Assembly: GCF_018642165.1 (NCBI RefSeq)
Contig: NZ_JAHHZM010000001.1
Location: 62,001 to 126,000, forward strand
Origin: Echinicola shivajiensis
Lineage (GTDB): Bacteria > Bacteroidota > Bacteroidia > Cytophagales > Cyclobacteriaceae
Reading direction: 5' to 3'
Length of the DNA stretch: 64,000 bases
In this document: positions 17,122-26,562 of the stretch, piece by piece
How the letters are laid out: each line of letters opens with the position of its first letter
Position numbering within the stretch: the stretch's first letter is position 1
Notes under the pieces: model-generated
What the model was told of the DNA's origin: nothing
Seen by the model: only the letters and a program-made list of their open reading frames with translations
Databases searched by the model: none
Made by a program: the position numbers and the translations under genes

Positions 17122-17534
17122 TTCTTGCCATCATTCTACTAAACGATTGTAATTTCCCTGAAAACACGTATAGGCACAGAGACACAAAATCATTGGCACA
17201 AAGGACATAAAGTACCTAAAACCCAAACCTTGACACCCATCATTAATCGAACATTACAGGTATTATCACCACATATATATCACAAAAAATCATAATTTAT
17301 TTACATTTTAGAGATTTTGTGTTTATATTTTGCTAAAATCAGGAATATAATCCCTGAACCATATGAAGAAATTATAACCAAATTTTCAACTATGATGTTG
17401 ACGAATATTCTTTTTTTAATGAATACGGGTCCCCCTATAATGAATTCTTTTTTATCATTTGATTCAAACAGAGTATCCGTATGATTAACCTAAATTATCT
17501 TGGTCACTTTTAAGAATACCAGATATAAATACCT

Positions 17535-17732
17535 ATGCAAAAAACTGAGCGTAGTGTGATCTATGCACAGGATATCATGTTTATTACAGGAAGAAGCAAA
17601 AGTTATGCTTACGGCCTGCTTTCAAAGATCAAAAATTATTTTAATAAAAATGACCACCAAGTGGTGACCTTTGAGGAATACGCAATATTTCATGGTATCC
17701 CAGTAGAAAAAGTAATGGAATATATTCGGTAA
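17535..17732 (+). CDS. small HTH DNA-binding protein
   Basis: A 65-residue protein with IYAQDIMFITGRSKSYAYGLLSKIKNYF at residues 9-36: helix, turn and a basic recognition helix, then VVTFEEYAIFHGIPVEKVMEYI. It resembles small excisionase/MerR-like helix-turn-helix proteins common in Bacteroidota genomic islands, though the exact family is not one I can name. It is alone, 418 bp upstream of the LytS gene on the same strand. A hairpin follows its stop codon. Confidence 0.6.
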   Translation: MQKTERSVIYAQDIMFITGRSKSYAYGLLSKIKNYFNKNDHQVVTFEEYAIFHGIPVEKVMEYIR

Positions 17733-17748
17733 AGCTGCACATAAAAAT

Positions 17749-17778
17749 AGCAGGAAGTCATTGCCTTTTCTTCCTGCT
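17749..17778 (+). terminator. hairpin after the small HTH gene
   Basis: AGCAGGAAG pairs with CTTCCTGCT, a 9-bp stem with a 12-base T-rich loop, 17 bp after the stop. There is no long U-run, so strength is uncertain. A weaker stem ACCGGA/TCCGGT follows at 17806-17824. The rest of 17733-18150 is unassigned. Confidence 0.4.
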
Positions 17779-18150
17779 CCTATTTACTGGGCCTTTCATT
17801 ACCCAACCGGAATTTCGATCCGGTATCATAAAATAGCTTTGAACTATTATTGCTTATTATTTTGAGATAGGAAGACGGCTAGAAATGCTGACTCCCCATC
17901 TCGACCAGAAAAAACTTCAAAATTTTAAGCGCCAATACCTGTAATCGTTGTTTTGCATTCCCTAAAAATGCTTTGCAAAACTCCATTTTTGGCATTTGTG
18001 GCTTCCTTAAATCTTGAAGCTTGAGGATTCCTTTTTCGCTTTTTAATGTCGAATCCCCTGACATCTGCTGTTTTTATCATAGGCGTTCATTTTTCCTGAA
18101 AGCTAAATGATCGTAGCTATTTTATAAACCACTAAATCTCAAACAGCTCC

Positions 18151-19194
18151 ATGACATACACAAACAGCCTATTTAACCACATATTCCTGAAAAATATCAA
18201 ATGGCATTTTCTGGCCTGGACCCTATATATACTATTGGACTTTATATCCTCCGTGATTTTTGGCATGGCCACCTTTCAATGGACCTATATTTTCCTAAAC
18301 CTGGCATACATCCTTTTCATTTTTTATTCCATACCGCTTATTCTCTGGCTATCATTCTACACTGAAAAAAAGAAAACATGGACAGCCTGTACCATCATCT
18401 CCGCTCTGCTGCTATTGAGCAGCATTAAAATACTGATGACAAACTCCCTTACAGCGGTGGAATACAATTGGGGACAATTGCTGATTGCAGAATTTTGGAG
18501 ACTGCTCTATTTCGGTCTACTCTCCAGCGGATTTTGGTTTATCATTTTCTCCGTCCTTATGAAAAACCAAAAACTGGAAGCCCAAAACGAAACTTTAAAA
18601 GCCAAATTGGACTTGGCAAAAGGTCAACTGAGCCCACACTTCTTATTCAATTCCCTCAATGCGTTTAGGGCTGAACTATTCTACCAATCCAGAGACCTGT
18701 CTGATTGGATGGTAGAACTTTCCGATTTGGTCAAATATGGTGTTTTGTCCACCGAGAGCAACCTCGCTGAGGAATTGAGCATGATTGAAAACTATATCAA
18801 CCTGGAACAAAGAAGGCACCAAAACGAATGTGCAATTAAATTATCAAAAAATATAGACCTGAGTCTGGCAAAAAAACTAGTTATTCCCAGAATGGTCCTG
18901 CTTACCTTGGTGGAAAACATCTTCAAGCATGGTGAATTGACCGACCATTTCCAGCCCGCCCGATTGGCTTTCAGCCTGAGGAAAAACAGGACATCCCCAC
19001 ACTCCCTGACATTTACCATGCTGATCGAAAACAAAGTCGGTCCATACCATCACCACAGTCTTGGTTCTGGTATAGACCGGATAAAGGAAATCCTGGAATT
19101 TCACTTCCCTTCCAAATTCGAATTAATAAGCCATAAAACCTCATCAGATTTCGAACTCTATTTAGCATTGAATTATGACCACACAGAACATTAA
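18151..19194 (+). CDS. LytS/YehU-type sensor histidine kinase
   Basis: A 347-residue membrane kinase. Four membrane helices occupy about residues 15-140. The histidine kinase domain (His_kinase family, PF06580) has the phospho-acceptor motif SPHFLFNSLNAFRAE at about residues 160-174. Further on it has the N-box VLLTLVENIFKHG and the glycine-rich LGSGIDRIKEIL near residue 308. Between them EELSMIENYINLEQRRH is a typical linker helix. It senses an unknown signal and phosphorylates the LytTR regulator whose gene overlaps its end by 20 bp. The pair lies next to an orphan lantibiotic dehydratase on the opposite strand, a possible but unproven target. Confidence 0.9.
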   Translation: MTYTNSLFNHIFLKNIKWHFLAWTLYILLDFISSVIFGMATFQWTYIFLNLAYILFIFYSIPLILWLSFYTEKKKTWTACTIISALLLLSSIKILMTNSLTAVEYNWGQLLIAEFWRLLYFGLLSSGFWFIIFSVLMKNQKLEAQNETLKAKLDLAKGQLSPHFLFNSLNAFRAELFYQSRDLSDWMVELSDLVKYGVLSTESNLAEELSMIENYINLEQRRHQNECAIKLSKNIDLSLAKKLVIPRMVLLTLVENIFKHGELTDHFQPARLAFSLRKNRTSPHSLTFTMLIENKVGPYHHHSLGSGIDRIKEILEFHFPSKFELISHKTSSDFELYLALNYDHTEH

Positions 19195-19909
19195 AATAGG
19201 CTTGGTAGATGATGAAAAACCAGCCTTGGACATACTGAAAAACCTTATCAAGGAAATCCCCTTTACAGAAGTAGTATTTTACACCACCAAGCCCGACCAG
19301 GTACTCGAACTATGTGAGATATCCTCCCCTGATATATTGATCATTGATATCCATATGCCAGGGTTTAACGGTATCATCTTATCCAGCATGGTACACGCAA
19401 AAAATATCCCAGTAATACTGACAAGTGGACATCCCTTGGATGCACGAGATGCTTTTGAAGTGAACGCCTTGGATTTTTTATCCAAGCCTTTTTTACTCAA
19501 CAAATTGGCTAAGGCCATATTCAAACTCAAAAATACTCCCGCCCCTACCTCTCCAAGTGATGTAGAACCCGATACCCTACCGGATCATGTATTCGTAAAA
19601 GCCAACAAAGGTTATGGATATATTAAAATCAACACCCATGACATCCTTTATATAAAAGCCGCCGGTCATTACGCAGATATCTATACCAAAACCTTTAAAT
19701 ACACCTCAAACCTGGGCATGGATGAACTTTCAAAGATATTGGCCAATTCCTCTATTAAAAGGGTACACAAATCCTACCTGGTGAATTTTGATAATATAGA
19801 AAGCCTTTCATCCAGAGAAATAATACTGGCCGAAAAAAATATCAAGATCCCCATAGGAGAAACCTTTTGGGAAAAAGTCCACCTATACACCAAAAGTAAA
19901 ACCTTATAA
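19175..19909 (+). CDS. LytTR-family response regulator
   Basis: A 244-residue two-domain protein. The receiver domain (residues 1-120) has the acidic pair in GLVDDEK, the phospho-acceptor Asp in DILIIDIHMPG, and the conserved Lys in LSKPF. The LytTR DNA-binding domain (about 135-240) begins FVKANKGYGYIKINTHDILYIKAAGHYADIYT and includes RVHKSYLVNFDNI, typical of LytTR. It is the cognate partner of the overlapping kinase and probably binds paired direct repeats upstream of its targets. No obvious repeat pair was found in the short flanks. Confidence 0.92.
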   Translation: MTTQNIKIGLVDDEKPALDILKNLIKEIPFTEVVFYTTKPDQVLELCEISSPDILIIDIHMPGFNGIILSSMVHAKNIPVILTSGHPLDARDAFEVNALDFLSKPFLLNKLAKAIFKLKNTPAPTSPSDVEPDTLPDHVFVKANKGYGYIKINTHDILYIKAAGHYADIYTKTFKYTSNLGMDELSKILANSSIKRVHKSYLVNFDNIESLSSREIILAEKNIKIPIGETFWEKVHLYTKSKTL

Positions 19910-20074
19910 AACACCTCCGCTGATCCTCACCAATAAATTTATCCTTATCTTTAATGAATCCTCCCGCCTCAATATTCCTGGATTTTCCCATTTGCCATCA
20001 AGCTTGAATGGGGCAAAACAGGTATAAGTAGAGACTCCCACCCCAAAAGATGAACTAATCTTAATAAAACCTAG

Positions 20075-22711
20075 CTAATGCAATCTTTTCCCAAACTCCC
20101 TATAAACACAATACCACACAAAATCCTCGGTACGCTTGGAATCCGTTTCGGGAAATAGCCTGTTCACAAACATATGAAAATGGTGCCTCACCAACATAAC
20201 CCGCCCGTTACCAACATCATACAATTTATGGTGCTGCCTTAATACACTCCAGTACCTATCCACAAAATCCCCCACATGCTCCATCTCCTCTTTCCCCATA
20301 AAAAAATCAATATCCATCATCCACTTTTTATGTTTTTTGGTTCGCTCAAGGGACATTGATTTAATCATCCTGCCTAGATAGCTATACCAAAAACCCATAT
20401 TCTCTCCCAGCACAGCCACAATGACACTCACCGCAAACACTACCCTTTTTTCTTCCGCTAGCTTCAACGGTGATCCTTCCGCCATCACAAAAAAACTTGA
20501 TTCATAATAGAACAATTTTTCCGATAGAACGATATCCTGTACCCCGTACTTTTGGTACTCAGGGTAATAATGTGCAGGACGGAATGCAGCTATGAATTTA
20601 CACTCCTTGAGAAACAGGTAAAGATCTTTTTCAAATCCAGCCTTATGGCCTGTCGAAAGTTCAAAGCGCAATCTTAAATGATAATCAGAATCCCGATAGT
20701 GCAAATAATGCCAAAGCCCTACTTCATGGTATAAGCCCACACGCCGTAAAAACAGGGCCAGTTCATTCAACAAGAAATCTAGCACAAATGCTTGGGACAG
20801 GTACACATACACCACGGTCCAGTGCTCTTTCTTCTCTAAGATAGGATTAAAATCAATCCGCTTTGCCCCTGCTTCCCCCTCTCTATTATAAGTTGCTAGG
20901 AATTGTGGATATATGGGATGGCCTTTATATTCATAGCTCCTACTCTTAATCCATACACATTCCTTCACCCATACTATTTTTTCCCTTTTAAGTTCATCAC
21001 TTAATATCTTCAGCGACAGCACATCCTCAATATCTATCAATAATTCTTGGTCTATTTCTCCCACCAGCAAATACCTCGGCATGGCTCTTTCTTCCATTTC
21101 TAACCTGAATGCTGCAAGCGTTTTGTTAGGCTCATAGCTCAGCAACCATTTTGCGGGCCTCAACACGACACTTTTCCATCTTAGCCGGGGTAAATACCTG
21201 ATATGGGGTGGGACATCTTCATTGAACCTTAGCGACTTAACATGTTGATGGGCTATCTCCCATAACAGCCTAGCCATGGGATGGCTCATTAGCTTTTTAT
21301 TGAGCACATGTTGAAATACAGGAACCACCTCCTTTTCTAATTTACCATGGTACAAGACCATACCCGATTCCCCAAGACCGATATATATATCATGTAACTG
21401 AAGGTCCCCCTCTCCACCCGGGTATCCGCTCAAATTGATCCTGTATTGGAATACATTTTGGTGGATTGCCAATTGATGGTTGACCGCATTTTCTTTCGTT
21501 AATACATCGGCATATATTTTACTCCCTCCCTCTTCAATGTCAGCACCTATTTTCTTGGCATGTTCATAAATTTTTCGATCTAAAGTAAACCTACCCAAAA
21601 TCCCTAAAGACCTGTCCCCTACCATATCATCCACCACTATGCTGTTCCCCTCTCCCATTCTATATAAGATGGACAAATGATGATTTACAGTACACCTTTT
21701 AGGCTTAATTATTTTACTGAGATCTATCGAGTATTTTTTTTGATTACTGCTTGAAATAAAACCAAAATAAGGATTTATCAGCCCCACATTATCTTCCTCG
21801 GAATCCTTCCCCTTGTCTTTTGACTGGCGCAGAAAATCATACACCTTGGAATATGGCTCCAAGAGCCTCGACAATGACACGAAACGATCATCATACACTG
21901 AAAAAAAAGCCTGCTTAAACCCATCCAGATATCCGGATGATGAAGCTTGCAGTAATCCCCCCATTTCCTCAAATGCCATTTGCAGCAACTTCCTTACAGA
22001 GCATGGCTGCCCTATCTCATCATCCATTACACTAATGGGCACTATATTGGATCCTTTGTCTATTTCCTGTCTATTGTCATGGGCCTCTCCCTTATCTCCA
22101 ATCAAAAATCTTGATCCATGTAGCTTTTTCCAAATAAGCTCGATCGCATCTTCAGCTATTTTTGGTTCAAACAAGCGTTTAAATTCACTAAAGTTCAACT
22201 CCCCCTGACGCTGTAGATGCTCATGGATAATTTCAAGGACATTATCATTCTCCAAGAACACCTCTTCCCACCTTTCCACTTCACTATCCCATTCCCATAA
22301 GACGAAGCCATTGTTTACTGCATACAAAAATGGATTGATAATGCTACTTCCTTTGTCTAGGGATTTATTTTGGGCAGCTTCAGATACCGGGCTAAAGCAC
22401 GAATAGCCCAATCCTTTGATCATATAAGGGGCGCGACTTTCTTGCCATGTTCCAATGCCCACACCTGCCCATTTACCAAAAGGTATGGGGCGATACCGTC
22501 CCCTCAGCAAATACTTTCTTAGCGTCTTCAACTCCTTTTCTGATAATTCATCTAACGCTTTATCCTTAATCGCATCAACAAAAGATTCAGAAGAGAGGGA
22601 TAGGGCAGCTATCAGCTCCTCATAATTTTCTTGGACAAGCTCATTGCTATAAATATCAAAATCCAATAAGGGCACGCGGTAGAAAAAATCCTTCATCTCT
22701 TTTTCCTTCAA
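20075..22711 (-). CDS. lantibiotic dehydratase (LanB-like, with SpaB C-terminal domain)
   Basis: An 878-residue protein. The N-terminal two thirds starts FYRVPLLDFDIYSNELV and contains LRKYLLRGRYRPIPFGKWAGVGIG, matching the glutamylation domain of class I lanthipeptide dehydratases. These enzymes use glutamyl-tRNA to activate Ser/Thr of a precursor peptide. The C-terminal part from about residue 600 (WTVVYVYLSQAFVLDFLLNELALFL; GLWHYLHYRDSDYHLRLRFEL) is the SpaB_C or thiopeptide-type elimination domain. Length is slightly below the usual 950-1050 aa. No LanC cyclase, precursor peptide, protease or transporter gene is recognised nearby. Upstream lies a recombinase remnant, downstream a divergent LytS/LytTR pair. 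It is therefore an orphan: either part of a broken cluster or acting on a distant precursor. Confidence 0.85.
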   Translation of the reverse strand: MKEKEMKDFFYRVPLLDFDIYSNELVQENYEELIAALSLSSESFVDAIKDKALDELSEKELKTLRKYLLRGRYRPIPFGKWAGVGIGTWQESRAPYMIKGLGYSCFSPVSEAAQNKSLDKGSSIINPFLYAVNNGFVLWEWDSEVERWEEVFLENDNVLEIIHEHLQRQGELNFSEFKRLFEPKIAEDAIELIWKKLHGSRFLIGDKGEAHDNRQEIDKGSNIVPISVMDDEIGQPCSVRKLLQMAFEEMGGLLQASSSGYLDGFKQAFFSVYDDRFVSLSRLLEPYSKVYDFLRQSKDKGKDSEEDNVGLINPYFGFISSSNQKKYSIDLSKIIKPKRCTVNHHLSILYRMGEGNSIVVDDMVGDRSLGILGRFTLDRKIYEHAKKIGADIEEGGSKIYADVLTKENAVNHQLAIHQNVFQYRINLSGYPGGEGDLQLHDIYIGLGESGMVLYHGKLEKEVVPVFQHVLNKKLMSHPMARLLWEIAHQHVKSLRFNEDVPPHIRYLPRLRWKSVVLRPAKWLLSYEPNKTLAAFRLEMEERAMPRYLLVGEIDQELLIDIEDVLSLKILSDELKREKIVWVKECVWIKSRSYEYKGHPIYPQFLATYNREGEAGAKRIDFNPILEKKEHWTVVYVYLSQAFVLDFLLNELALFLRRVGLYHEVGLWHYLHYRDSDYHLRLRFELSTGHKAGFEKDLYLFLKECKFIAAFRPAHYYPEYQKYGVQDIVLSEKLFYYESSFFVMAEGSPLKLAEEKRVVFAVSVIVAVLGENMGFWYSYLGRMIKSMSLERTKKHKKWMMDIDFFMGKEEMEHVGDFVDRYWSVLRQHHKLYDVGNGRVMLVRHHFHMFVNRLFPETDSKRTEDFVWYCVYREFGKRLH

Positions 22712-22879
22712 TTCTAGGCCTAAGAATCTTTCAATTCAAACTGTAATCCCATCAAATTACATGAACACGCATATCTAATACGCAAACGTCACCTAGAACA
22801 ACACGTATCACCAAAACCAGTTGGGCCAAACTGGGGTAAAACCACCCAAGTTTGACGCTAGTTTCCAAAGAGCTTTGAC

Positions 22880-23400
22880 CTAAGCATTTCCATATCTTGA
22901 CTTATTTTTTTTCTCAACAACCCTAGCATATATTTGAGTTGTAGCAATTTTACTATGCTCCAACATTTTACTCACAGTTTCAATAGGTACCCCATTCATC
23001 AAGGTTACCGTAGTGGCGAAGGTATGTCTAGCTGTGTAATGAATGAGATTCTTCTCTATTCCGCATAAATCTGCTATTTCCTTTAAATAACTGTTCATCT
23101 TTTGATTCGAAATGGGCGAAAAAAAGTACACTTAACCTTTGATCTGGGGTCATTATGATATTTTTCAATGTCCCTTCTTCAAGTATGCCTTGATTTTGAA
23201 TATTGTGGTATTCAATCAATTCCATCAAGGTATGTGTTTCTCCCTCTATACCTAAAACTTGTTTTTAACTGCTTGAGCTGTGATGCTTTTCCTTTCTACA
23301 AACAGTTCTTGGTAGCTTTCCAGAAGCTGGATTCTAAAATGTTCCAGAAACCTATTGAAGGTTCTGGACGCTGGATTATTACCTTTGGCCTTTCCCCTGA
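22880..23400 (-). pseudogene. decayed tyrosine recombinase (copy 1)
   Basis: Three reading frames together spell pieces of a Bacteroidota tyrosine integrase. The SAM-like domain (KGNNPASRTFNRFLEH...LLESYQELFVE) is followed by MELIEYHNIQNQGILEEGTLKN, then directly by the C-terminal catalytic end (NSYLKEIADLCGIEKNLIH; TARHTFATTVTLMNGVPIET; SKIATTQIYARVVEKK). The R-x-x-H box and the catalytic Tyr are visible, but the middle of the catalytic domain is deleted between LKNIIMT and the FSPISNQKMN segment. Frameshifts, several in homopolymers, separate the pieces. The N-terminal arm-binding domain is missing here. A near-identical copy with the same deletion is at 35220-35875. Confidence 0.85.
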
Positions 23401-23510
23401 TGGAAAAGACCAATCTCCAGGAAAAGATAATGCTCATCAATGCCATATACAATATGCTGGAAGGCATGGAGGCCTGGGTAAGGGAGGATACGGGGAGGTA
23501 TATCCAATAG
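23400..23510 (+). CDS. tiny repeated reading frame (copy A), 36 aa
   Basis: ATG 23400 opens a 36-codon frame reading LQEKIMLINAIYNMLEGME then AWVREDTGRYIQ. A second frame at 31022 encodes a clearly similar peptide, and a fragment of the same DNA is at 28070. Similarity at protein level with third-base differences suggests past selection for coding. It starts exactly where recombinase similarity stops. I do not recognise the family. Confidence 0.4.
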   Translation: MEKTNLQEKIMLINAIYNMLEGMEAWVREDTGRYIQ

Positions 23511-23593
23511 CACCGGCCTCCAATACATTTTTCAAAGTAATGATACCTCAGAGAAAATTATGGGAACAATATTGATTGGTCCTTGGTATTTTA

Positions 23594-24226
23594 TTAATCA
23601 TCAGTTTTGATACCTTCCACAAGTTCCAGCATAATCGAAATCGCCTCGGCATCACTTGGCGGGTTGGGGGCCTGATCAATTTGGGAATCAGGTCCTATAA
23701 ACACCCCAGTAAGCGTAATACGGTGGTTGTCTTCATTTAAAGTCCCCAAATCCATATATAATTCATATCTCCAGTCCAATTTGCTATTGTCCTCATTACG
23801 AATGACAAACACATTCGCATAAGGCGCCTTCCCTATCCTAGGATCATTCACTTCTACCATACCTTCTGAATATTCTAAAATCTCCTCCTTGGTCTCATCT
23901 CCTATACCCGTATCACCGCTGACTGAAAGGTTTATACTTGCCAAGCTGCTGACTTCTTTTTCCCACCTGACCGTATAATAGTAAATATAGGGGAGCTTGG
24001 GATAGTTGCCCGTATCGGTAAAGGAATCATCTGAACCTAATTCATATCCATTTATTAATGGCAATACCGCTTCATTGACCTGATTGGCGTCGGCAAAATG
24101 TTTTAAGCGGACAGTTTCTTCCGTAGCTCTATCTGGAGTCTCATCCTTTTCATCGGTACAGGACAATAAAAAAAGGACAAGGCACAGCTGTCCTATTACA
24201 CGCGAATAATTAAAAACTACTTTCAT
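23594..24226 (-). CDS. hypothetical lipoprotein
   Basis: A 210-residue protein with a lipoprotein signal (VIGQLCLVLFLLSC, Cys near residue 24, followed by acidic TDEKDETPD). The mature part has an Ile/Tyr-rich beta segment (KLPYIYYYTVRWEKEV) and later VNDPRIGKAPYANVFVIRNEDN and ITLTGVFIGPD, consistent with a small beta-sandwich. I recognise no family. It is last in a minus-strand series (DUF2975, XRE, OmpA, this gene), 65 bp after OmpA, so it may be co-transcribed and sit in the envelope with the OmpA protein. Confidence 0.65.
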   Translation of the reverse strand: MKVVFNYSRVIGQLCLVLFLLSCTDEKDETPDRATEETVRLKHFADANQVNEAVLPLINGYELGSDDSFTDTGNYPKLPYIYYYTVRWEKEVSSLASINLSVSGDTGIGDETKEEILEYSEGMVEVNDPRIGKAPYANVFVIRNEDNSKLDWRYELYMDLGTLNEDNHRITLTGVFIGPDSQIDQAPNPPSDAEAISIMLELVEGIKTDD

Positions 24227-24291
24227 GGTTAAAAATTTAAGTTGGTTTAATATATGATTTCAAAGGTATGCCATTTAGCAACCTGTAGGAT

Positions 24292-25305
24292 TTACATTTT
24301 GATCAGCTCCACTCTTCTGTTTTTGGCCCGGCCTTCTGCAGTAGCATTATCAGCAATGGGATCCTTGGCACCAAAACCTTTTGCATAAAGCCTTGATGGA
24401 TCAATTCCATTTTTGACCAATTCCTGCACAATCGTTTCGGCCCTTAACTCGGACAGGTTTTGATTGTGCCCATCCCCTCCGGTATTATCTGTATAACCAT
24501 GGACAGCAATTTTAAGATTTTTATCTTCCTTTAGCACTTTGGCTATTTCCAGTACTGCCTCTTCTCCCTGAGGTTTTAAGGAAGCCTTGTCTGTATCAAA
24601 ATTGATATACAGGATTGATTTCCCATCTTCAAGCAATTCTTTTTGAATTTGGTCAGCCCTTAAAAGGGTAATGGTTTGGACAAATGGCTCTTTCTGTACG
24701 ATCTGTATGGACCCACCAGCCGTATTCGCATCGAACTGGATGTGGATATCATCTCCATCTGGCCGGCGGATGATATAGGAATGGATGGTGTTATTGTAAA
24801 AATCCAAAGAGCCCTCCTCCCCTAAATATCCAGCATTTTCCTTCATAAACTGTATTTGCTCTGGCTTAAACTTCCCCTCAAAAACCTTGACCCCGCCGGC
24901 AGCTTTGATAGCCTCATCATAACTCTTTATAAAATAGGGACGCGACCATTCACTGTTATCTGTCCCCATCAAATAGGATTTAAAAGAGCGGCCAGCGATT
25001 TTCTCCAGCTTGCCTTTGTCTCCGATGGGGAAATAGATCTCATCATACTCCCTTTGCAGCGGTTTACTTTCGTAATGAATATTATTGGGCAAACTAAAAA
25101 AAGGAATAGTACCTAAATCCGCCTTGGAAATCGGGATAGTATCCATTTCGAAATCAATGACACTTTTTGTGGATCCCAGGCTTTGTTCTTGAATAATCCT
25201 GATTTCTGTAGGGGCATGATGCTGATTTCCATTAACTGCAAAAGTCACCGAGCTGGCTAATAATGAAACAGCAAGCAACGGTATTTTAGTTGGTGTTGGA
25301 TTCAT
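24292..25305 (-). CDS. OmpA-family outer-membrane/periplasmic protein
   Basis: A 337-residue exported protein. Residues 1-27 (PLLAVSLLASSVTFAVNG) form a signal peptide. The C-terminal 115 residues are an OmpA-like peptidoglycan-binding domain: YINFDTDKASLKP, VHGYTDNTGGDGHNQNLSELRAE and GFGAKDPIADNATAEGRAKNRRVE include the conserved Asp and Arg that bind diaminopimelate. The middle part (residues 60-210) is not a recognisable beta-barrel, so the protein is probably a soluble or anchored cell-wall linker. Its start is 22 bp after the XRE stop, suggesting one operon. Confidence 0.88.
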   Translation of the reverse strand: MNPTPTKIPLLAVSLLASSVTFAVNGNQHHAPTEIRIIQEQSLGSTKSVIDFEMDTIPISKADLGTIPFFSLPNNIHYESKPLQREYDEIYFPIGDKGKLEKIAGRSFKSYLMGTDNSEWSRPYFIKSYDEAIKAAGGVKVFEGKFKPEQIQFMKENAGYLGEEGSLDFYNNTIHSYIIRRPDGDDIHIQFDANTAGGSIQIVQKEPFVQTITLLRADQIQKELLEDGKSILYINFDTDKASLKPQGEEAVLEIAKVLKEDKNLKIAVHGYTDNTGGDGHNQNLSELRAETIVQELVKNGIDPSRLYAKGFGAKDPIADNATAEGRAKNRRVELIKM

Positions 25306-25327
25306 TTTCTATTATTCAGGTTTTTGT

Positions 25328-25534
25328 TTATCCTTCTTTATATTCCAAAATATCTCCCGGCTGGCAATCCAGGGCATTACAGATTGCTTCAAGGGTTTCA
25401 AAACGGATGCCCTTTGCTTTACCGGTTTTCAAAATGGATAAATTGACTGTGGTAATTCCAATTTTATCCGCTAATTCCTTACTCTGCATTTTTCGCTTTG
25501 CCAGCATCACATCCAAGTTTATAACGATTGCCAT
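25328..25534 (-). CDS. XRE-family small regulator (YozG-like)
   Basis: A 68-residue Cro/CI-type regulator made of a single HTH domain: IVINLDVMLAKRKMQSKELADKIG, then ITTVNLSILKTGKAKGIRF and LEAICNALDCQPGDILEY. This compact form is the YozG-like group that is habitually paired with a DUF2975 membrane protein, exactly as here with a 2-bp gap. It probably represses its own operon; its partner may tether or modulate it. Confidence 0.9.
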   Translation of the reverse strand: MAIVINLDVMLAKRKMQSKELADKIGITTVNLSILKTGKAKGIRFETLEAICNALDCQPGDILEYKEG

Positions 25535-25536
25535 GA

Positions 25537-26052
25537 CTATATATATAATTCTTGTTCATCTTGCAGGCCTATCCCCTGTGAAAAAATCTCAGCAAGAAAA
25601 TAGATGAAGATACCTAAGATAAAATGCAATAATACAAGTAACCATATGCTATTTAGAATTTCTACAAAAAAAGAAGCTAACAAGGTAACTGGAAAAGGAA
25701 CAAATAGATTATACCGATAGAATAGCCTAAGGCAATTGGCATTTTCCCTGGTAAATAATTTAGTCATGGCAAAGACCCTGAACACATTTGACGTAAGATA
25801 AAAAAACAAAGAATAGAGAATCAGGGGAAGTAAAAATGAAAATAGGATATACGGTATATTATTCTGCATTATCAGGAAAATCTTATCCGAAAATGGATAT
25901 TGGATATATTTCATTTCCCCATCCTCTGAAATATTAATTCCATACCCTGTCCCTATGCAAAACAAGGAGTACATCAATACCAAGAAATAAGAAATGGCTA
26001 TAACCTTTAAAAAACTGTTTAGCACCCTGGCGATTAATTTAGATTGTCGCAT
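25537..26052 (-). CDS. DUF2975 membrane protein
   Basis: A 171-residue protein with four membrane segments at about residues 12-32, 65-85, 112-130 and 134-155. Between the second and third helices is FRVFAMTKLFTRENANCLRLFY, matching the DUF2975 signature around a FTREN-like motif. The family is always next to a small XRE regulator, here 2 bp downstream. The biochemical role is unknown; control of the regulator by membrane state is a common suggestion. Confidence 0.85.
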   Translation of the reverse strand: MRQSKLIARVLNSFLKVIAISYFLVLMYSLFCIGTGYGINISEDGEMKYIQYPFSDKIFLIMQNNIPYILFSFLLPLILYSLFFYLTSNVFRVFAMTKLFTRENANCLRLFYRYNLFVPFPVTLLASFFVEILNSIWLLVLLHFILGIFIYFLAEIFSQGIGLQDEQELYI

Positions 26053-26094
26053 ATTTCCAAAAATTTAAAATCCATTCAACAGGTTATCCCTTTA

Positions 26095-26562
26095 CTAAAA
26101 CTCATATTGGACTGTTGACACATCCTCATCGAAAGTATGCGTAAGCGCCGCTTCTGCTTTGTCATCTATTTCCGGTTCTATTTTTAATATATAGGAATGC
26201 TTATCATCACTACTAAAGCCTCCGGCAATAATATAAACAGCTGATAATGGGACAACACTTTCTAAGGTAACTGTTCCGGCCAAAATCTCATCCTCATCGA
26301 TGGTGATACTTTTTTGATTGTTTAGTAAATCCCCATTCAATTTAAAAATGGTAGAGCCCTGTCCATCAGCTGGATTTCCATTAATTGTTAAGCTAATATA
26401 ATCACCGCTTTGAAAACTCGACGTTGAAATTGTGAATTTCATACGCTTACCTTTTGGAAGTCCAGGAAGGTCATCATCCTTGGAACAAGCAGTGAAGAGC
26501 GAAACGATCAGTAAACTTGACAACAAAACAGACAGAGAGTGTTTGAACATATTAAATTTCAT
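26095..26562 (-). CDS. hypothetical lipoprotein
   Basis: A 155-residue protein. I place the start at ATG 26562 (MKFNMFKHSLSVLLSSLLIVSLFTAC), which gives a clean lipoprotein signal with Cys near residue 26 and an acidic KDDD after it; an upstream ATG adds 10 residues. The mature domain is Ser/Thr-rich beta structure (MKFTISTSSFQSGDYISLTING) and resembles small Bacteroidota surface lipoproteins. It lies 42 bp upstream of DUF2975 on the same strand, so may lead that operon. No family recognised. Confidence 0.65.
   Translation of the reverse strand: MKFNMFKHSLSVLLSSLLIVSLFTACSKDDDLPGLPKGKRMKFTISTSSFQSGDYISLTINGNPADGQGSTIFKLNGDLLNNQKSITIDEDEILAGTVTLESVVPLSAVYIIAGGFSSDDKHSYILKIEPEIDDKAEAALTHTFDEDVSTVQYEF

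Noticed and set aside
17879-18064. A 61-aa minus-strand frame as lanthipeptide precursor for the nearby LanB
   Set aside because: It has a single Cys, few Ser/Thr near the C-terminus and no leader-like motif.
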